Shown in pieces: positions 43,147 through 50,355 of a DNA stretch of 50,355 bases; the stretch's first letter is position 1; each line of letters begins with the position of its first letter. Below the pieces are notes generated by a model that saw only the letters and a program-made list of their open reading frames with translations, had not been told where the DNA came from and made no database searches. A program made the translations under genes and the position numbers. Origin of the DNA: an uncultured Bacillota bacterium (GTDB lineage: Bacteria > Bacillota_I > Bacilli_A > RF39 > UBA660); the NCBI GenBank assembly GCA_948466255.1, contig CAOJZV010000008.1, forward strand, positions 1 through 50,355, read 5' to 3'.

Positions 43147-44265
43147 ATGAAAATACATAATGTTAAAAGTGGTGACAGTGTTTATAAGATTGCGGAAGAT
43201 AATGAGGTTTTAACTGAGCATATTATGGATGATAATCAGCTTTCTGGTTTATCTAATTTGACAATTGGTCAGCCACTAGTAATTAGGGATACTGGTAAAA
43301 GAAGTATTGTGGTTAATGGGTTTGCCTACCCTTTTACTGATTATGATACTTTATATGCAGCTTTACCTTTTTTAACTTTTTTAAGTTCTTTTAGTTATCA
43401 TGCCGGTGCGGATGGTAATCTTACTTTATTAAATGATGAAAATATTAGAAACATGGCTAAAAACCAAGGCGTAGGTACTTTAATGGTTGTAACTAACATG
43501 GGTACTGGTAGTTTTGATGATGAAATTGCTCATGCTATTTTAACTGATGAAAATATTCAGGATGTTTTTATTCAAAACATTTTAGATGTGGCTAAAGAAC
43601 GTGATTTTTATGGCGTAAATATTGATTTTGAATATATTAATCCTGAAGATAAGGATTTATATAATAATTTTATTAAGAAGTTATCTGAGGTTTTGCATTT
43701 AAATAATTTATTACTTTCTACATCTTTGGCTCCTAAAGTATATAAAGAACAACCTGGGGTTTTATACGAAGCTCATGATTATGAATTTCATGGTAAGTAT
43801 GCGGATTATGTTATTTTAATGACTTATGAATGGGGTTATTCTTACGGACCGCCAATGGCTGTAGCTCCTTTAAATCAGGTTGAAAGGGTTTTAAATTATG
43901 CGGTGACTGAAATACCTAGTGAAAAGATTTTAATGGGCATTCCTAATTATGGTTATGACTGGACTTTACCTTATGAAAAAGGTACAAGAGCTAGGAGTAT
44001 TTCTAACTCTGAAGCTATAGATGTTGCAAGATTTAAGGGAGCAACTATAGAGTTTGATAATATTGCAATGGCTCCCTACTTTAACTATACAGATGAAAAC
44101 GGAAAAGAGCATGTTGTTTGGTTTGAAGATGCTAGAAGTATAGAAGCTAAACTTAAATTAGTAGAAAAATATAATTTAGGCGGAGTTAGTTATTGGAATA
44201 TTAATAAAATGTTTAATCAAAATTGGATTGTTTTGGATGATATGTATAGAATTGATAAGGTTTAA
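43147..44265 (+). CDS. LysM + GH18 peptidoglycan hydrolase (SleL/YaaH-like)
   Basis: 372 residues. One N-terminal LysM repeat (about 1-47, HNVKSGDSVYKIAEDNEV ... NLTIGQPLVI) binds glycan. A GH18 domain follows, with the catalytic strand YGVNIDFEY (E162) and later LMTYEWGY and GIPNYGYDW. This matches the spore cortex-lytic N-acetylglucosaminidase SleL/YaaH. No signal peptide is present, as in spore-coat-localised homologues. The first Asp of the DxxDxDxE motif is Tyr/Asn-like, but the catalytic Glu is kept. It is likely expressed with the ytaF-like gene. Confidence 0.88.
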   Translation: MKIHNVKSGDSVYKIAEDNEVLTEHIMDDNQLSGLSNLTIGQPLVIRDTGKRSIVVNGFAYPFTDYDTLYAALPFLTFLSSFSYHAGADGNLTLLNDENIRNMAKNQGVGTLMVVTNMGTGSFDDEIAHAILTDENIQDVFIQNILDVAKERDFYGVNIDFEYINPEDKDLYNNFIKKLSEVLHLNNLLLSTSLAPKVYKEQPGVLYEAHDYEFHGKYADYVILMTYEWGYSYGPPMAVAPLNQVERVLNYAVTEIPSEKILMGIPNYGYDWTLPYEKGTRARSISNSEAIDVARFKGATIEFDNIAMAPYFNYTDENGKEHVVWFEDARSIEAKLKLVEKYNLGGVSYWNINKMFNQNWIVLDDMYRIDKV

Positions 44266-44293
44266 AAAACAAGGAAAATTTTCCTTGTTTTTA
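44264..44293. terminator. Bidirectional terminator
   Basis: Perfect 26-base palindrome with arms AAAACAAGGAAAA / TTTTCCTTGTTTT between two convergent genes. Confidence 0.88.
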
Positions 44294-44723
44294 TAGTTTA
44301 ACTGTGTTATTGATTAATTTTTTCATATCTTCTTTTATCATTTCTTGATTATTAACAATTTTATCTATACATGTATATAAAACTCTTAGACGTAATTTAT
44401 CTGTTCCACTCATATTTACAAATTTTAAATTAATAGTGTGCCCCGAATACATATATAAATTAAGTTGTGATGAATCTTTACCAAATACAACTGATTGAGT
44501 AGAAATAGATTTATAGGGGATTGTATAGATTTGTTTAGAACTACTATCTTTATCAAACAATACTATTTTATTGTCTGTAAATACTCCATAATCTTTTTTT
44601 TGTTTTATAAGTGATTAATACTTGTTCATTTTTAATATATTGTTTTACGTACGCAGGTAAATCTTTTTGTTCAACAACTTTTGAAAAATGAAATTTTTTT
44701 GTAACGTTACTGAATTTTACCAT
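44291..44723 (-). pseudogene. PH-domain-like protein gene, split by a one-base frameshift in an A8 tract
   Basis: An ATG at 44723 after GAGGTGAT opens a frame giving MVKFSNVTKKFHFSKVVEQ ... QVLITYKTKK; it then reaches A8 (plus-strand T 44594-44601) and stops soon after as RLWSIYRQ. One frame over, the continuation reads DYGVFTDNKIVLFDKDS ... YTIPYKSISTQSVVFG ... FVNMSGTDKLRLRVLY to 44291. The joined 143-residue product matches bacterial PH-domain proteins of unknown role. With A7 it would be a single frame. This could be a mutation, a sequencing error, or a slippage-controlled gene. Confidence 0.75.
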
Positions 44724-44784
44724 ATTATCACCTCAATTTTTCAGAAATATTATAACTTATTTTTGATTATAATCAACATTATAT

Positions 44785-46092
44785 TTATTTTCTTTTAGAA
44801 AGAAGTTTAATAGTATCCTTCTCTTTAATAAACTCTATATTATAAAACTCTAATAATGATTTATACATATATAATACATCTTTAGTACCTATAGTTTCAT
44901 TAGCAGAGTGCATAGCTAATTGGGGTAAGCCTATATCTACAGAATCAATGGAAACATGTCTTTGGCTAAGTCCACCAAGTGTAGCTCCACATTTCATATC
45001 AGATCTACATGCAAAATCTTGATATGGAACCTCTGCTTTTTCACAAATACCCTTATATAAAGATGAGGTTAAAGCATCAGTTGTATAATTTATATGATGT
45101 TTAATAACAATGCCCTCATTTAATAAAATTTTATTTGTAGGGTCTGTCTTTGCTGCTGCATTAGGATGAGATGCATGAGCATTATCGGCACTAACAACAA
45201 AACTATTTTTTAGTGCAGTATATATATCAAAATCTGCTCCATTTGAAATTCTAATTAAAGTATCACTAAGGAAAGTAGAATCAGCCCCTTGCTGTGACAA
45301 GCTTCCTATTTCTTCATTATCAAAAGCACAAAATACATTTATAGAATCATCATTTGCTGAATTTATAAATGCCTCAGCAGCTGAATAAACACTTGCTAAA
45401 TCATCTAACCTTGGAGCTAAAATAAACTCATTATTCAAACCAACATATTTTGCTTTATCCCTATTATAAACAAATAAGTCATAATCACATATCTTATCAA
45501 TATTTGTTTTTTCTTCTAAATTGTCTCTAATAATATCTTCTAAACCTTTTCCATCTATTAATGATATAACTGGCAACATATCTATTTGGTGATTTAATGA
45601 ATTTTTACTATTAACATCATTATTTATATGAATAGCTTGACTAGGTATAATCATTAAATCCGTATCAACATTAACTAATTGTTTTTCATAAACACCATCA
45701 GTAAAAGTAATTACTCTACCAGCAAGTGAAAGCGGTCTATCTAACCACGAATAATTAATCATGCTTCCATAACCACTGGTGTTAAGTTTTAAATAATCAC
45801 CATCAAACATTTCAGCATTAGGCTTAACCATAAAACTTGGAGAATCATTATGTGCCGAAACAATATTAAAACCAATACTGTCTTTCTTCTCAGCCATTGT
45901 AAATGCAATTAATGAAGAATCATTTTTAATAACAAAATATTTTCCATCTTCACTTAAATTATTCCAATTTTCATTTTCATACAACTCAGTAAATCCATTT
46001 TCAATTAATAACTTACGTAAATTACTTACACAATAAAACGCATTGGGCGTTTCATTCACAAAATTTATTAATCTATTTTCTATCTTTTCCAT
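44785..46092 (-). CDS. M18-family aminopeptidase
   Basis: 435-residue dodecameric di-zinc aminopeptidase of the M18 (aspartyl aminopeptidase-like, ApeB) group, which releases N-terminal, often acidic, residues. Likely metal ligands occur in SAHNDSPSF, the central APRLDDLASV, the catalytic FDNEEIGSLSQQGADS, VSADNAHASHPN and the C-terminal LPQLAMHSANETIG. Length is normal. AGGAGGG precedes the ATG. It is monocistronic between the PH-domain gene and tRNA-Gly. Confidence 0.92.
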   Translation of the reverse strand: MEKIENRLINFVNETPNAFYCVSNLRKLLIENGFTELYENENWNNLSEDGKYFVIKNDSSLIAFTMAEKKDSIGFNIVSAHNDSPSFMVKPNAEMFDGDYLKLNTSGYGSMINYSWLDRPLSLAGRVITFTDGVYEKQLVNVDTDLMIIPSQAIHINNDVNSKNSLNHQIDMLPVISLIDGKGLEDIIRDNLEEKTNIDKICDYDLFVYNRDKAKYVGLNNEFILAPRLDDLASVYSAAEAFINSANDDSINVFCAFDNEEIGSLSQQGADSTFLSDTLIRISNGADFDIYTALKNSFVVSADNAHASHPNAAAKTDPTNKILLNEGIVIKHHINYTTDALTSSLYKGICEKAEVPYQDFACRSDMKCGATLGGLSQRHVSIDSVDIGLPQLAMHSANETIGTKDVLYMYKSLLEFYNIEFIKEKDTIKLLSKRK

Positions 46093-46158
46093 AAAACCCT
46101 CCTAAAGTTCTTTTATTATACAATAGGTTTTCATATTTTACAAGTTTTTATAAAATAA

Positions 46159-46181
46159 AACCCTTGAAAATCAAGGGTTAA
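46159..46181 (-). terminator. Terminator of the tRNA-Gly transcript
   Basis: AACCCTTGA / TCAAGGGTT stem and T-rich tail on the minus strand, eight or so bases after the tRNA 3' end. Confidence 0.85.
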
Positions 46182-46189
46182 TTTCATAA

Positions 46190-46264
46190 TGGAGCAAGTG
46201 ACCGGAATCGAACCGGCATCCTAGCCTTGGCAAGGCCATATACTAACCGTTGTACTACACCTGC
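46190..46264 (-). tRNA. tRNA-Gly (GCC), with encoded CCA
   Basis: On the minus strand a full cloverleaf: acceptor GCAGGTG / CACTTGC (one G-T), anticodon arm TGGCC-TTGCCAA-GGCTA with anticodon GCC, and T arm CCGGTTCGATTCCGG. The discriminator is T, and CCA is encoded. The promoter is at 46292-46320, overlapping the end of gltX. Confidence 0.95.
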
Positions 46265-46291
46265 ATAAAAGAACTTTTTGAGTTCTTTTTA

Positions 46292-46320
46292 ATTATATAA
46301 TAATTTAATTTTATTGTAAA
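46292..46320 (-). promoter_or_regulatory. Promoter of tRNA-Gly, lying across the gltX stop codon
   Basis: TTTACA (46315-46320), 17 nt, TATAAT (46292-46297) on the minus strand. The -35 box uses the last coding bases of gltX. The leader then holds an AAGAACT/AGTTCTT hairpin (about 46266-46288) that also looks like the gltX terminator. Confidence 0.65.
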
Positions 46321-47957
46321 GACATTTCTACTCTTTTTTTCATTCTATCAGTACCTAATAAACGCATAATATCATATAAATCAGGAGTCATTGATTTTGA
46401 TGTAAGAGCTACTCTTATAACCATACTTATGTCGGTAATATTTCCTTTATAATTATCTGGATTTTCTTTATAATCTTTCATATTACCAGCATAGCCTAGT
46501 TTTTCAGCAAGTTCTTTCATTTTATTAAACCATGTGTCTTTATCATCATTACTATCATAATATTCATTTAAGTACGTATTTAGAATTAATTCTATTTCTT
46601 TTTTAGCTTTTATATTCTGCCATTCATAACTTTCTGGTTTAAATAATTCATCATACATATACCATGTTTGATTTTTAGCATCACTAAAATAAGCAATGTC
46701 TTTTCTTGGTTTCTTTTGCTCTCTTTCGATATTAAATATTTGAATGCTATAATCTTTATATTGTTCTAATAATTTAGCAAATTCTTCATCATATGTTTTT
46801 GCATGTTCTAATGCTAAATCATAAACCTCAGTGGCTTTTAATTTGCTAATATAGTTTTTAGAAATGTTTATTAATTTATCATAATCAAACATAGTACCGC
46901 CAGTACTCATTTTTTTAAAGTCTAAAACAAATTCTTTTGGATCTTTATCTTTATTTTGTTCAAGCCACATTTCAAAATTTGAATTAGCAACTGTTTCTAA
47001 ATAAAGCATAACAGCCTTATTTGGAATACCTTTTTCGTGATAGAAACTAATTGCAGCTTCTGGATCTTTTCGTTTACTTATTTTTCTTCTAGTTCCATTA
47101 TCTTCTTTTAAAAGTGGCGAAATATGAGCATACTTAGGCACTTTAAAGCCTAACATAACAAATAACTGTGTATGTTTTGGAATACTTGGATACCACTCAT
47201 CCCCTCTAATAACATGAGTTGTATGCATTAGATGATCATCTACTGCATGTGCGAAATGATATGTTGGAAGTCCGTCTGATTTTATTATTGGAAAATCCAC
47301 ATCATTTTCTGGAAGTTCGGCTTTTCCTTTAATACAATCTTTAAAAGTAAATTTTTTATCAAAATTTCCATTTGATTTCAATCTTATTATGTATTTATCT
47401 CCGTTATTTATTCTTTGTATTACTTCTTCCATTGATAAATTTCTACATCTAGCCCACTTACCATAATATCCTATACGTTCTTTTTCTTTTTCTTGGTTTT
47501 CTTTATCTTTAGCACTTTCTTCTTCTGTGCAGAAACATGGATAGGCTTTATCTTCTATAATTAATTTTTTAGCATAAGCCTGATATATTTCTTTTCTTTC
47601 ACTTTGAGTATAAGGACCGTAATTACCATTATCTCCTTCTTTAGTCACACCTTCGTCAAATTTTATATCAAATTTAGATAAATCTTCTATTATGTTATTT
47701 ACACCATCATCAATACTTCTTTTTTGATCGGTATCTTCTATTCTTAAGAAAAAGACACCACCTGTTTGCCCCGCCATTTTACTTGAAATAAAAGCAGAAT
47801 ATAAGGCTCCTATGTGAATAAAACCTGTTGGGCTTGGTGCATATCGTGTTACTATAGCTCCTTCTTTTAAATCTCTTTCAGGATATAAATTTTCATAATA
47901 TTCTGTATCATGTTTTATATTTGGTAATAAAAAGTTAGCATATTCTTCTCTTGTCAT
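46311..47957 (-). CDS. gltX: Glutamyl-tRNA synthetase
   Basis: 548-residue class Ib synthetase. YAPSPTGFIHIGALYSAF carries the HIGH-type signature (HIGA), and RRKISKRKDPEAA the KMSKS-type loop. The insert TTHVIRGDEWYPSIPKHTQLF is typical. The GluRS/GlnRS distinction is by overall style and the Arg in EDTDQKRS; in Gram-positive bacteria such an enzyme is usually non-discriminating and charges both tRNA-Glu and tRNA-Gln, with GatCAB correction. It follows the LCP gene after a terminator. AAAGGAGGAATAACT precedes the ATG. Confidence 0.95.
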   Translation of the reverse strand: MTREEYANFLLPNIKHDTEYYENLYPERDLKEGAIVTRYAPSPTGFIHIGALYSAFISSKMAGQTGGVFFLRIEDTDQKRSIDDGVNNIIEDLSKFDIKFDEGVTKEGDNGNYGPYTQSERKEIYQAYAKKLIIEDKAYPCFCTEEESAKDKENQEKEKERIGYYGKWARCRNLSMEEVIQRINNGDKYIIRLKSNGNFDKKFTFKDCIKGKAELPENDVDFPIIKSDGLPTYHFAHAVDDHLMHTTHVIRGDEWYPSIPKHTQLFVMLGFKVPKYAHISPLLKEDNGTRRKISKRKDPEAAISFYHEKGIPNKAVMLYLETVANSNFEMWLEQNKDKDPKEFVLDFKKMSTGGTMFDYDKLINISKNYISKLKATEVYDLALEHAKTYDEEFAKLLEQYKDYSIQIFNIEREQKKPRKDIAYFSDAKNQTWYMYDELFKPESYEWQNIKAKKEIELILNTYLNEYYDSNDDKDTWFNKMKELAEKLGYAGNMKDYKENPDNYKGNITDISMVIRVALTSKSMTPDLYDIMRLLGTDRMKKRVEMSLQ

Positions 47958-48035
47958 AGTTATTCCTCCTTTTTATATTATCTAATATTTAGAAATAAAA
48001 ATCAATATTATTGATTTATTTAGTTTATAAAATTT

Positions 48036-48058
48036 AAAAAGCAACTAAATTAGTTGCT
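48036..48058 (-). terminator. Terminator of the LCP-PASTA gene
   Basis: AGCAACTA / TAGTTGCT stem with TTTTT on the minus strand, two bases from the stop codon. Confidence 0.85.
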
Positions 48059-48059
48059 A

Positions 48060-50072
48060 TTAAGATTGTGTTCCTGTATCTGTACCATTAAGTGAGCCAT
48101 CTATACCGGGATTTGGAGTTTGCGCCCCACTATTATCTTCATTTTTTTTGTCATCATCGTTTTTATCATCATTAGTGCTATCGTCTTCTTCATCTTTTGG
48201 ATTTTGTGTATTAGTTGTTTTATCCTGAGTTTCCGATGTTGTTTTACCACCTGAAATTGTGATTGTAATGCTCTTAATATCTTCTACATTAGCACCGGCA
48301 GGAACGCTTTGTGAAATAACATTTCCTGTACCACTACCATTAACATTTACCTTTATTCCATTAGCACTACAGAAGGAATTAACATAACTTACACTTTTCC
48401 CAACAAAACTTGGTAAAAGTGTAATCCCATCACCTTTTGTTTCATTTTTACCTATTACTTTTTCTTCATATGGTTTATTTATATTAAAGCTAAATTTCTT
48501 TATTACTTTTGCTTTTTTAAGACCTAAATTTTCTTTCATTGCATCAGATACTGCTTTTATACTACTATCATATAATACATAATTATACAATGATAAATTT
48601 GTTCCACCATAGTCAACGATTCTAGCATCATGACCATTCAAATATAATCTTTGCATGCCTATAAGTTCAGCCATATCTGTAGTATAACCACTCTTTGATG
48701 ACATTTGTTTAAATACATTATATAAAGATAAAATTTGTTCAGTACTCATATTAGTATTCATATTATTACTAATTGTATCTAATAATTTGTAAACTGTATC
48801 TAAATCTTTTACTGATTTGAATTTATTTAGTAATGCCATTACTATTTCTTGTTGATGCTGTCCTCTAATAAAATCATTACTTGTATAGTTGGTCCATTTT
48901 GCTGAACACATTCCAGGATTTGCGTGTCTATTACGAGCAAAAGCTAAAGCTTGTTCACCATTTAATTTTTGCTTACCTTGTTCAATATAAACTGTATTTT
49001 TGCCCCACTGGCGGTTACTATTTTGTTCACATAGATTATATGGAACATCTACATCTACACCACCTAAAGTATCTACTAATTGAACTACTCCTTTAAAATT
49101 GATTTTGACATAGTAATCAATATCAATATCTAAGAAATTCTCAATTGTTTGTTGCATACATTCTTCGCCTTTCCAAGCAGCATGTGTAATTTTATTTTTC
49201 CTTTGATTTGGGAAACATGCGATTGGAACGTATGAATCACGAGGAATACTTAAAATTGTTGTAGTCAATGTTTTTGGATTAAAGGTAATTACCATTAATG
49301 AGTCTCCATTAAATGAGCTGTTCCCTATTCCTTCGGTTTCTGAATCTACACCCATTAATAAAATTGTAAATGGTTCAGTTATTGGTTTTGTCTTATTATT
49401 ATTGCTTTTTTCTTTTTTTATTTTTTTAGTTTGAGTATAAATTATTTTTGTGGTTGTATCTAAGTCTTCATAACCTTCCATATTACCAAACATAATAACA
49501 TAATTTGTTGGTAAAAAGATATAATCAATTTTTTCTGCTTTTAAAGCATCAATCATTGAAATATAACTATCATAGCTTTCAGTTTTATTTGAAAGATCTT
49601 TATTCTTAATAACTTCTTTTGGAATAATTGAACCTTCAATACTTGTTTCATCTTCTAAAATACCTAGTTTTGCATCATCAATATCTTCAATCGAATCTAC
49701 ATCATTAGTTTTTAAAGTGATTAAACTAGCTGAATATGTTGTATATTCATCATGACTAGAAACTTTCTTTAATGAGCCATAAACTTTATTTATATTGTAT
49801 CCAATAAATAATTCGGCACCACCAAATATTAACATTAAAATAATTATTATCGCTATTTTAGGTTTTTTATATTTATTTAAGAATCTGATCCCTAAAATTA
49901 CTAAAATTAGGGCTATGATGATTAGCACAATTACAGCAAGTAATCTTAGTAAGTTTTCTATGTCTTTCAATAATGATAAATTATAAATTAAATAACTGGT
50001 TCCCCCTAATAAAATTAAAGTACTTATTAGTGTTATTATAAAAGCAAATTTATGTCTAGTTAATTTTTTCAT
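48060..50072 (-). CDS. LytR-CpsA-Psr (LCP) cell-wall glycopolymer ligase with PASTA domain
   Basis: 670 residues. Three membrane segments (8-32, 42-63, 72-92) precede an accessory extracellular domain (about 100-225). The LCP domain (about 235-470) has ILLMGVDSETEG, NGDSLMVITFNPKT, LSIPRDSYVPI and ALAFARNRHANPG, where Asp and Arg residues bind polyprenyl phosphate. A PASTA repeat (about 547-609, LPSFVGKSVSYVNSF ... VISQSVPAGANV) and a 60-residue Asp/Asn/Lys disordered tail follow. It probably attaches wall glycopolymers to peptidoglycan. The start at 50072 follows GGGGAGG; the ATG at 50123 lies inside the promoter. Confidence 0.92.
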   Translation of the reverse strand: MKKLTRHKFAFIITLISTLILLGGTSYLIYNLSLLKDIENLLRLLAVIVLIIIALILVILGIRFLNKYKKPKIAIIIILMLIFGGAELFIGYNINKVYGSLKKVSSHDEYTTYSASLITLKTNDVDSIEDIDDAKLGILEDETSIEGSIIPKEVIKNKDLSNKTESYDSYISMIDALKAEKIDYIFLPTNYVIMFGNMEGYEDLDTTTKIIYTQTKKIKKEKSNNNKTKPITEPFTILLMGVDSETEGIGNSSFNGDSLMVITFNPKTLTTTILSIPRDSYVPIACFPNQRKNKITHAAWKGEECMQQTIENFLDIDIDYYVKINFKGVVQLVDTLGGVDVDVPYNLCEQNSNRQWGKNTVYIEQGKQKLNGEQALAFARNRHANPGMCSAKWTNYTSNDFIRGQHQQEIVMALLNKFKSVKDLDTVYKLLDTISNNMNTNMSTEQILSLYNVFKQMSSKSGYTTDMAELIGMQRLYLNGHDARIVDYGGTNLSLYNYVLYDSSIKAVSDAMKENLGLKKAKVIKKFSFNINKPYEEKVIGKNETKGDGITLLPSFVGKSVSYVNSFCSANGIKVNVNGSGTGNVISQSVPAGANVEDIKSITITISGGKTTSETQDKTTNTQNPKDEEDDSTNDDKNDDDKKNEDNSGAQTPNPGIDGSLNGTDTGTQS

Positions 50073-50102
50073 GGATTTCCTCCCCTTAATACTGTCTAAA
50101 TA

Positions 50103-50131
50103 ATTATAAACCAATTTCGACAATTTAACAA
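50103..50131 (-). promoter_or_regulatory. Promoter of the LCP-PASTA gene
   Basis: TTGTTA (50126-50131), 17 nt, TATAAT (50103-50108) on the minus strand. Two TTGTCGA direct repeats, at 50118-50124 and 50138-50144, lie 20 bp apart across and above the -35 box and may be a regulator site. Confidence 0.7.
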
Positions 50132-50252
50132 GTATCTCGACAAAAGAATTTTAAATATATTTTGTTTATAACACATTTTCTATTTAAAAATAAAGGTTAT
50201 AGGCACATTTTATTTTTTAATAAATATAATATAATAAAATACATTATTATAA

Positions 50253-50281
50253 TTGACATTATTTTCATTTTATATTACAAT
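50253..50281 (+). promoter_or_regulatory. Promoter of tRNA-Cys
   Basis: TTGACA (50253-50258), 17 nt, TACAAT (50276-50281); start expected near 50288, about 16 bases before the tRNA. Confidence 0.8.
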
Positions 50282-50303
50282 TAAATTGCGTTATTTTTTA
50301 TAT

Positions 50304-50355
50304 GGGTCTATAGCCAAGTGGTAAGGCGTGGGACTGCAACTCCCTGATCGTTGGT
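50304..50355 (+). tRNA. tRNA-Cys (GCA), cut by the window end
   Basis: Acceptor 5' strand GGGTCTA, D arm GCCAAGTGGTAAGGC, and anticodon loop CTGCAAC with anticodon GCA on a GGGA/TCCC stem. Layout matches Gram-positive tRNA-Cys. The 3' part with the T arm and acceptor end lies beyond the window. Confidence 0.9.

Noticed and set aside
44291-44560. Independent 89-residue gene
   Set aside because: It would need a TTG start without a ribosome-binding site, and its upstream sequence continues the same domain in frame up to the A8 tract, so it is the 3' half of a longer gene.
158-50355. CRISPR arrays, insertion sequences, integrases or prophage genes
   Set aside because: No regular repeat-spacer pattern, transposase or integrase motif was seen anywhere in the window.

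Overview
The window looks like a chromosome segment from a low-GC Gram-positive bacterium of the class Bacilli, probably an uncultured gut lineage of the RF39/Erysipelotrichia type. This is an inference from several points. The DNA is very AT-rich and intergenic gaps are short. Shine-Dalgarno sites are strong AGGAGG types, and -35/-10 promoters fit the vegetative sigma consensus. The str operon order is rpsL-rpsG-fusA-tuf, and valS has a T-box leader. TGG, not TGA, encodes Trp, so the standard code applies and typical mycoplasmas are excluded. Cell-wall genes (FemAB, LCP) and sporulation-associated families (SigK-like sigma, YtaF-like protein, LysM-GH18 hydrolase) are present.

Layout. 1-3.1 kb: contig-edge C-rich sequence, a promoter with an 11-G spacer, an unknown protein and topA. 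3.2-6.1 kb: a three-gene operon equivalent to a split 2-hydroxyacyl-CoA dehydratase/activase. 6.2-7.8 kb: a DUF1540 protein, a FemAB ligase and a possible 8-codon micro-gene. 7.8-12.2 kb: the str operon. 12.3-20.1 kb: an accessory stretch with two unknown membrane proteins, a pilin-like protein, an NrtR-like regulator, a PadR/DUF1700 pair, an acidic tail-anchored protein, a SigK-like sigma factor, a Fic-fold protein lacking its catalytic His, and a surface protein behind a second poly-G-spacer promoter. 20.2-29.1 kb: two M16 peptidase homologues, deoD, yqeG, an RpoD-family sigma factor, uvrA and a DUF7666-like protein. 29.2-31.0 kb: a YwaF-type membrane protein and a putative HExxH metalloprotease. 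31.1-36.5 kb: pilin-like proteins and a T-box-controlled HD-protein/valS operon. 36.6-39.6 kb: a P-type ATPase and a small-RNA/micro-peptide locus. 39.6-44.3 kb: a YtrA-type regulator with its ABC transporter, and a ytaF/LysM-GH18 pair. 44.3-50.3 kb: a frameshifted PH-domain gene, an M18 aminopeptidase, tRNA-Gly, gltX, an LCP-PASTA protein and the start of tRNA-Cys.

Two signals stand out. First, two copies of one promoter module (63-91 and 20144-20176, minus strand) have a homopolymeric G tract between the -35 and -10 boxes. The tracts are 11 and 15 G long, so the spacers are 17 and 21 nt. This is the arrangement expected for phase variation by slipped-strand mispairing, with one copy at the optimal spacing and one not. 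Second, 39008-39549 holds a 27-residue hydrophobic peptide gene with a hairpin beside its Shine-Dalgarno site. It shares a convergent terminator with an opposing small RNA, and a second small RNA lies upstream. All three predicted transcripts start near the same 14-base element. This resembles a Fst/par-type type I toxin-antitoxin locus but differs in repeat orientation.

All functional names rest on motif recognition by eye. No database search or folding program was run.
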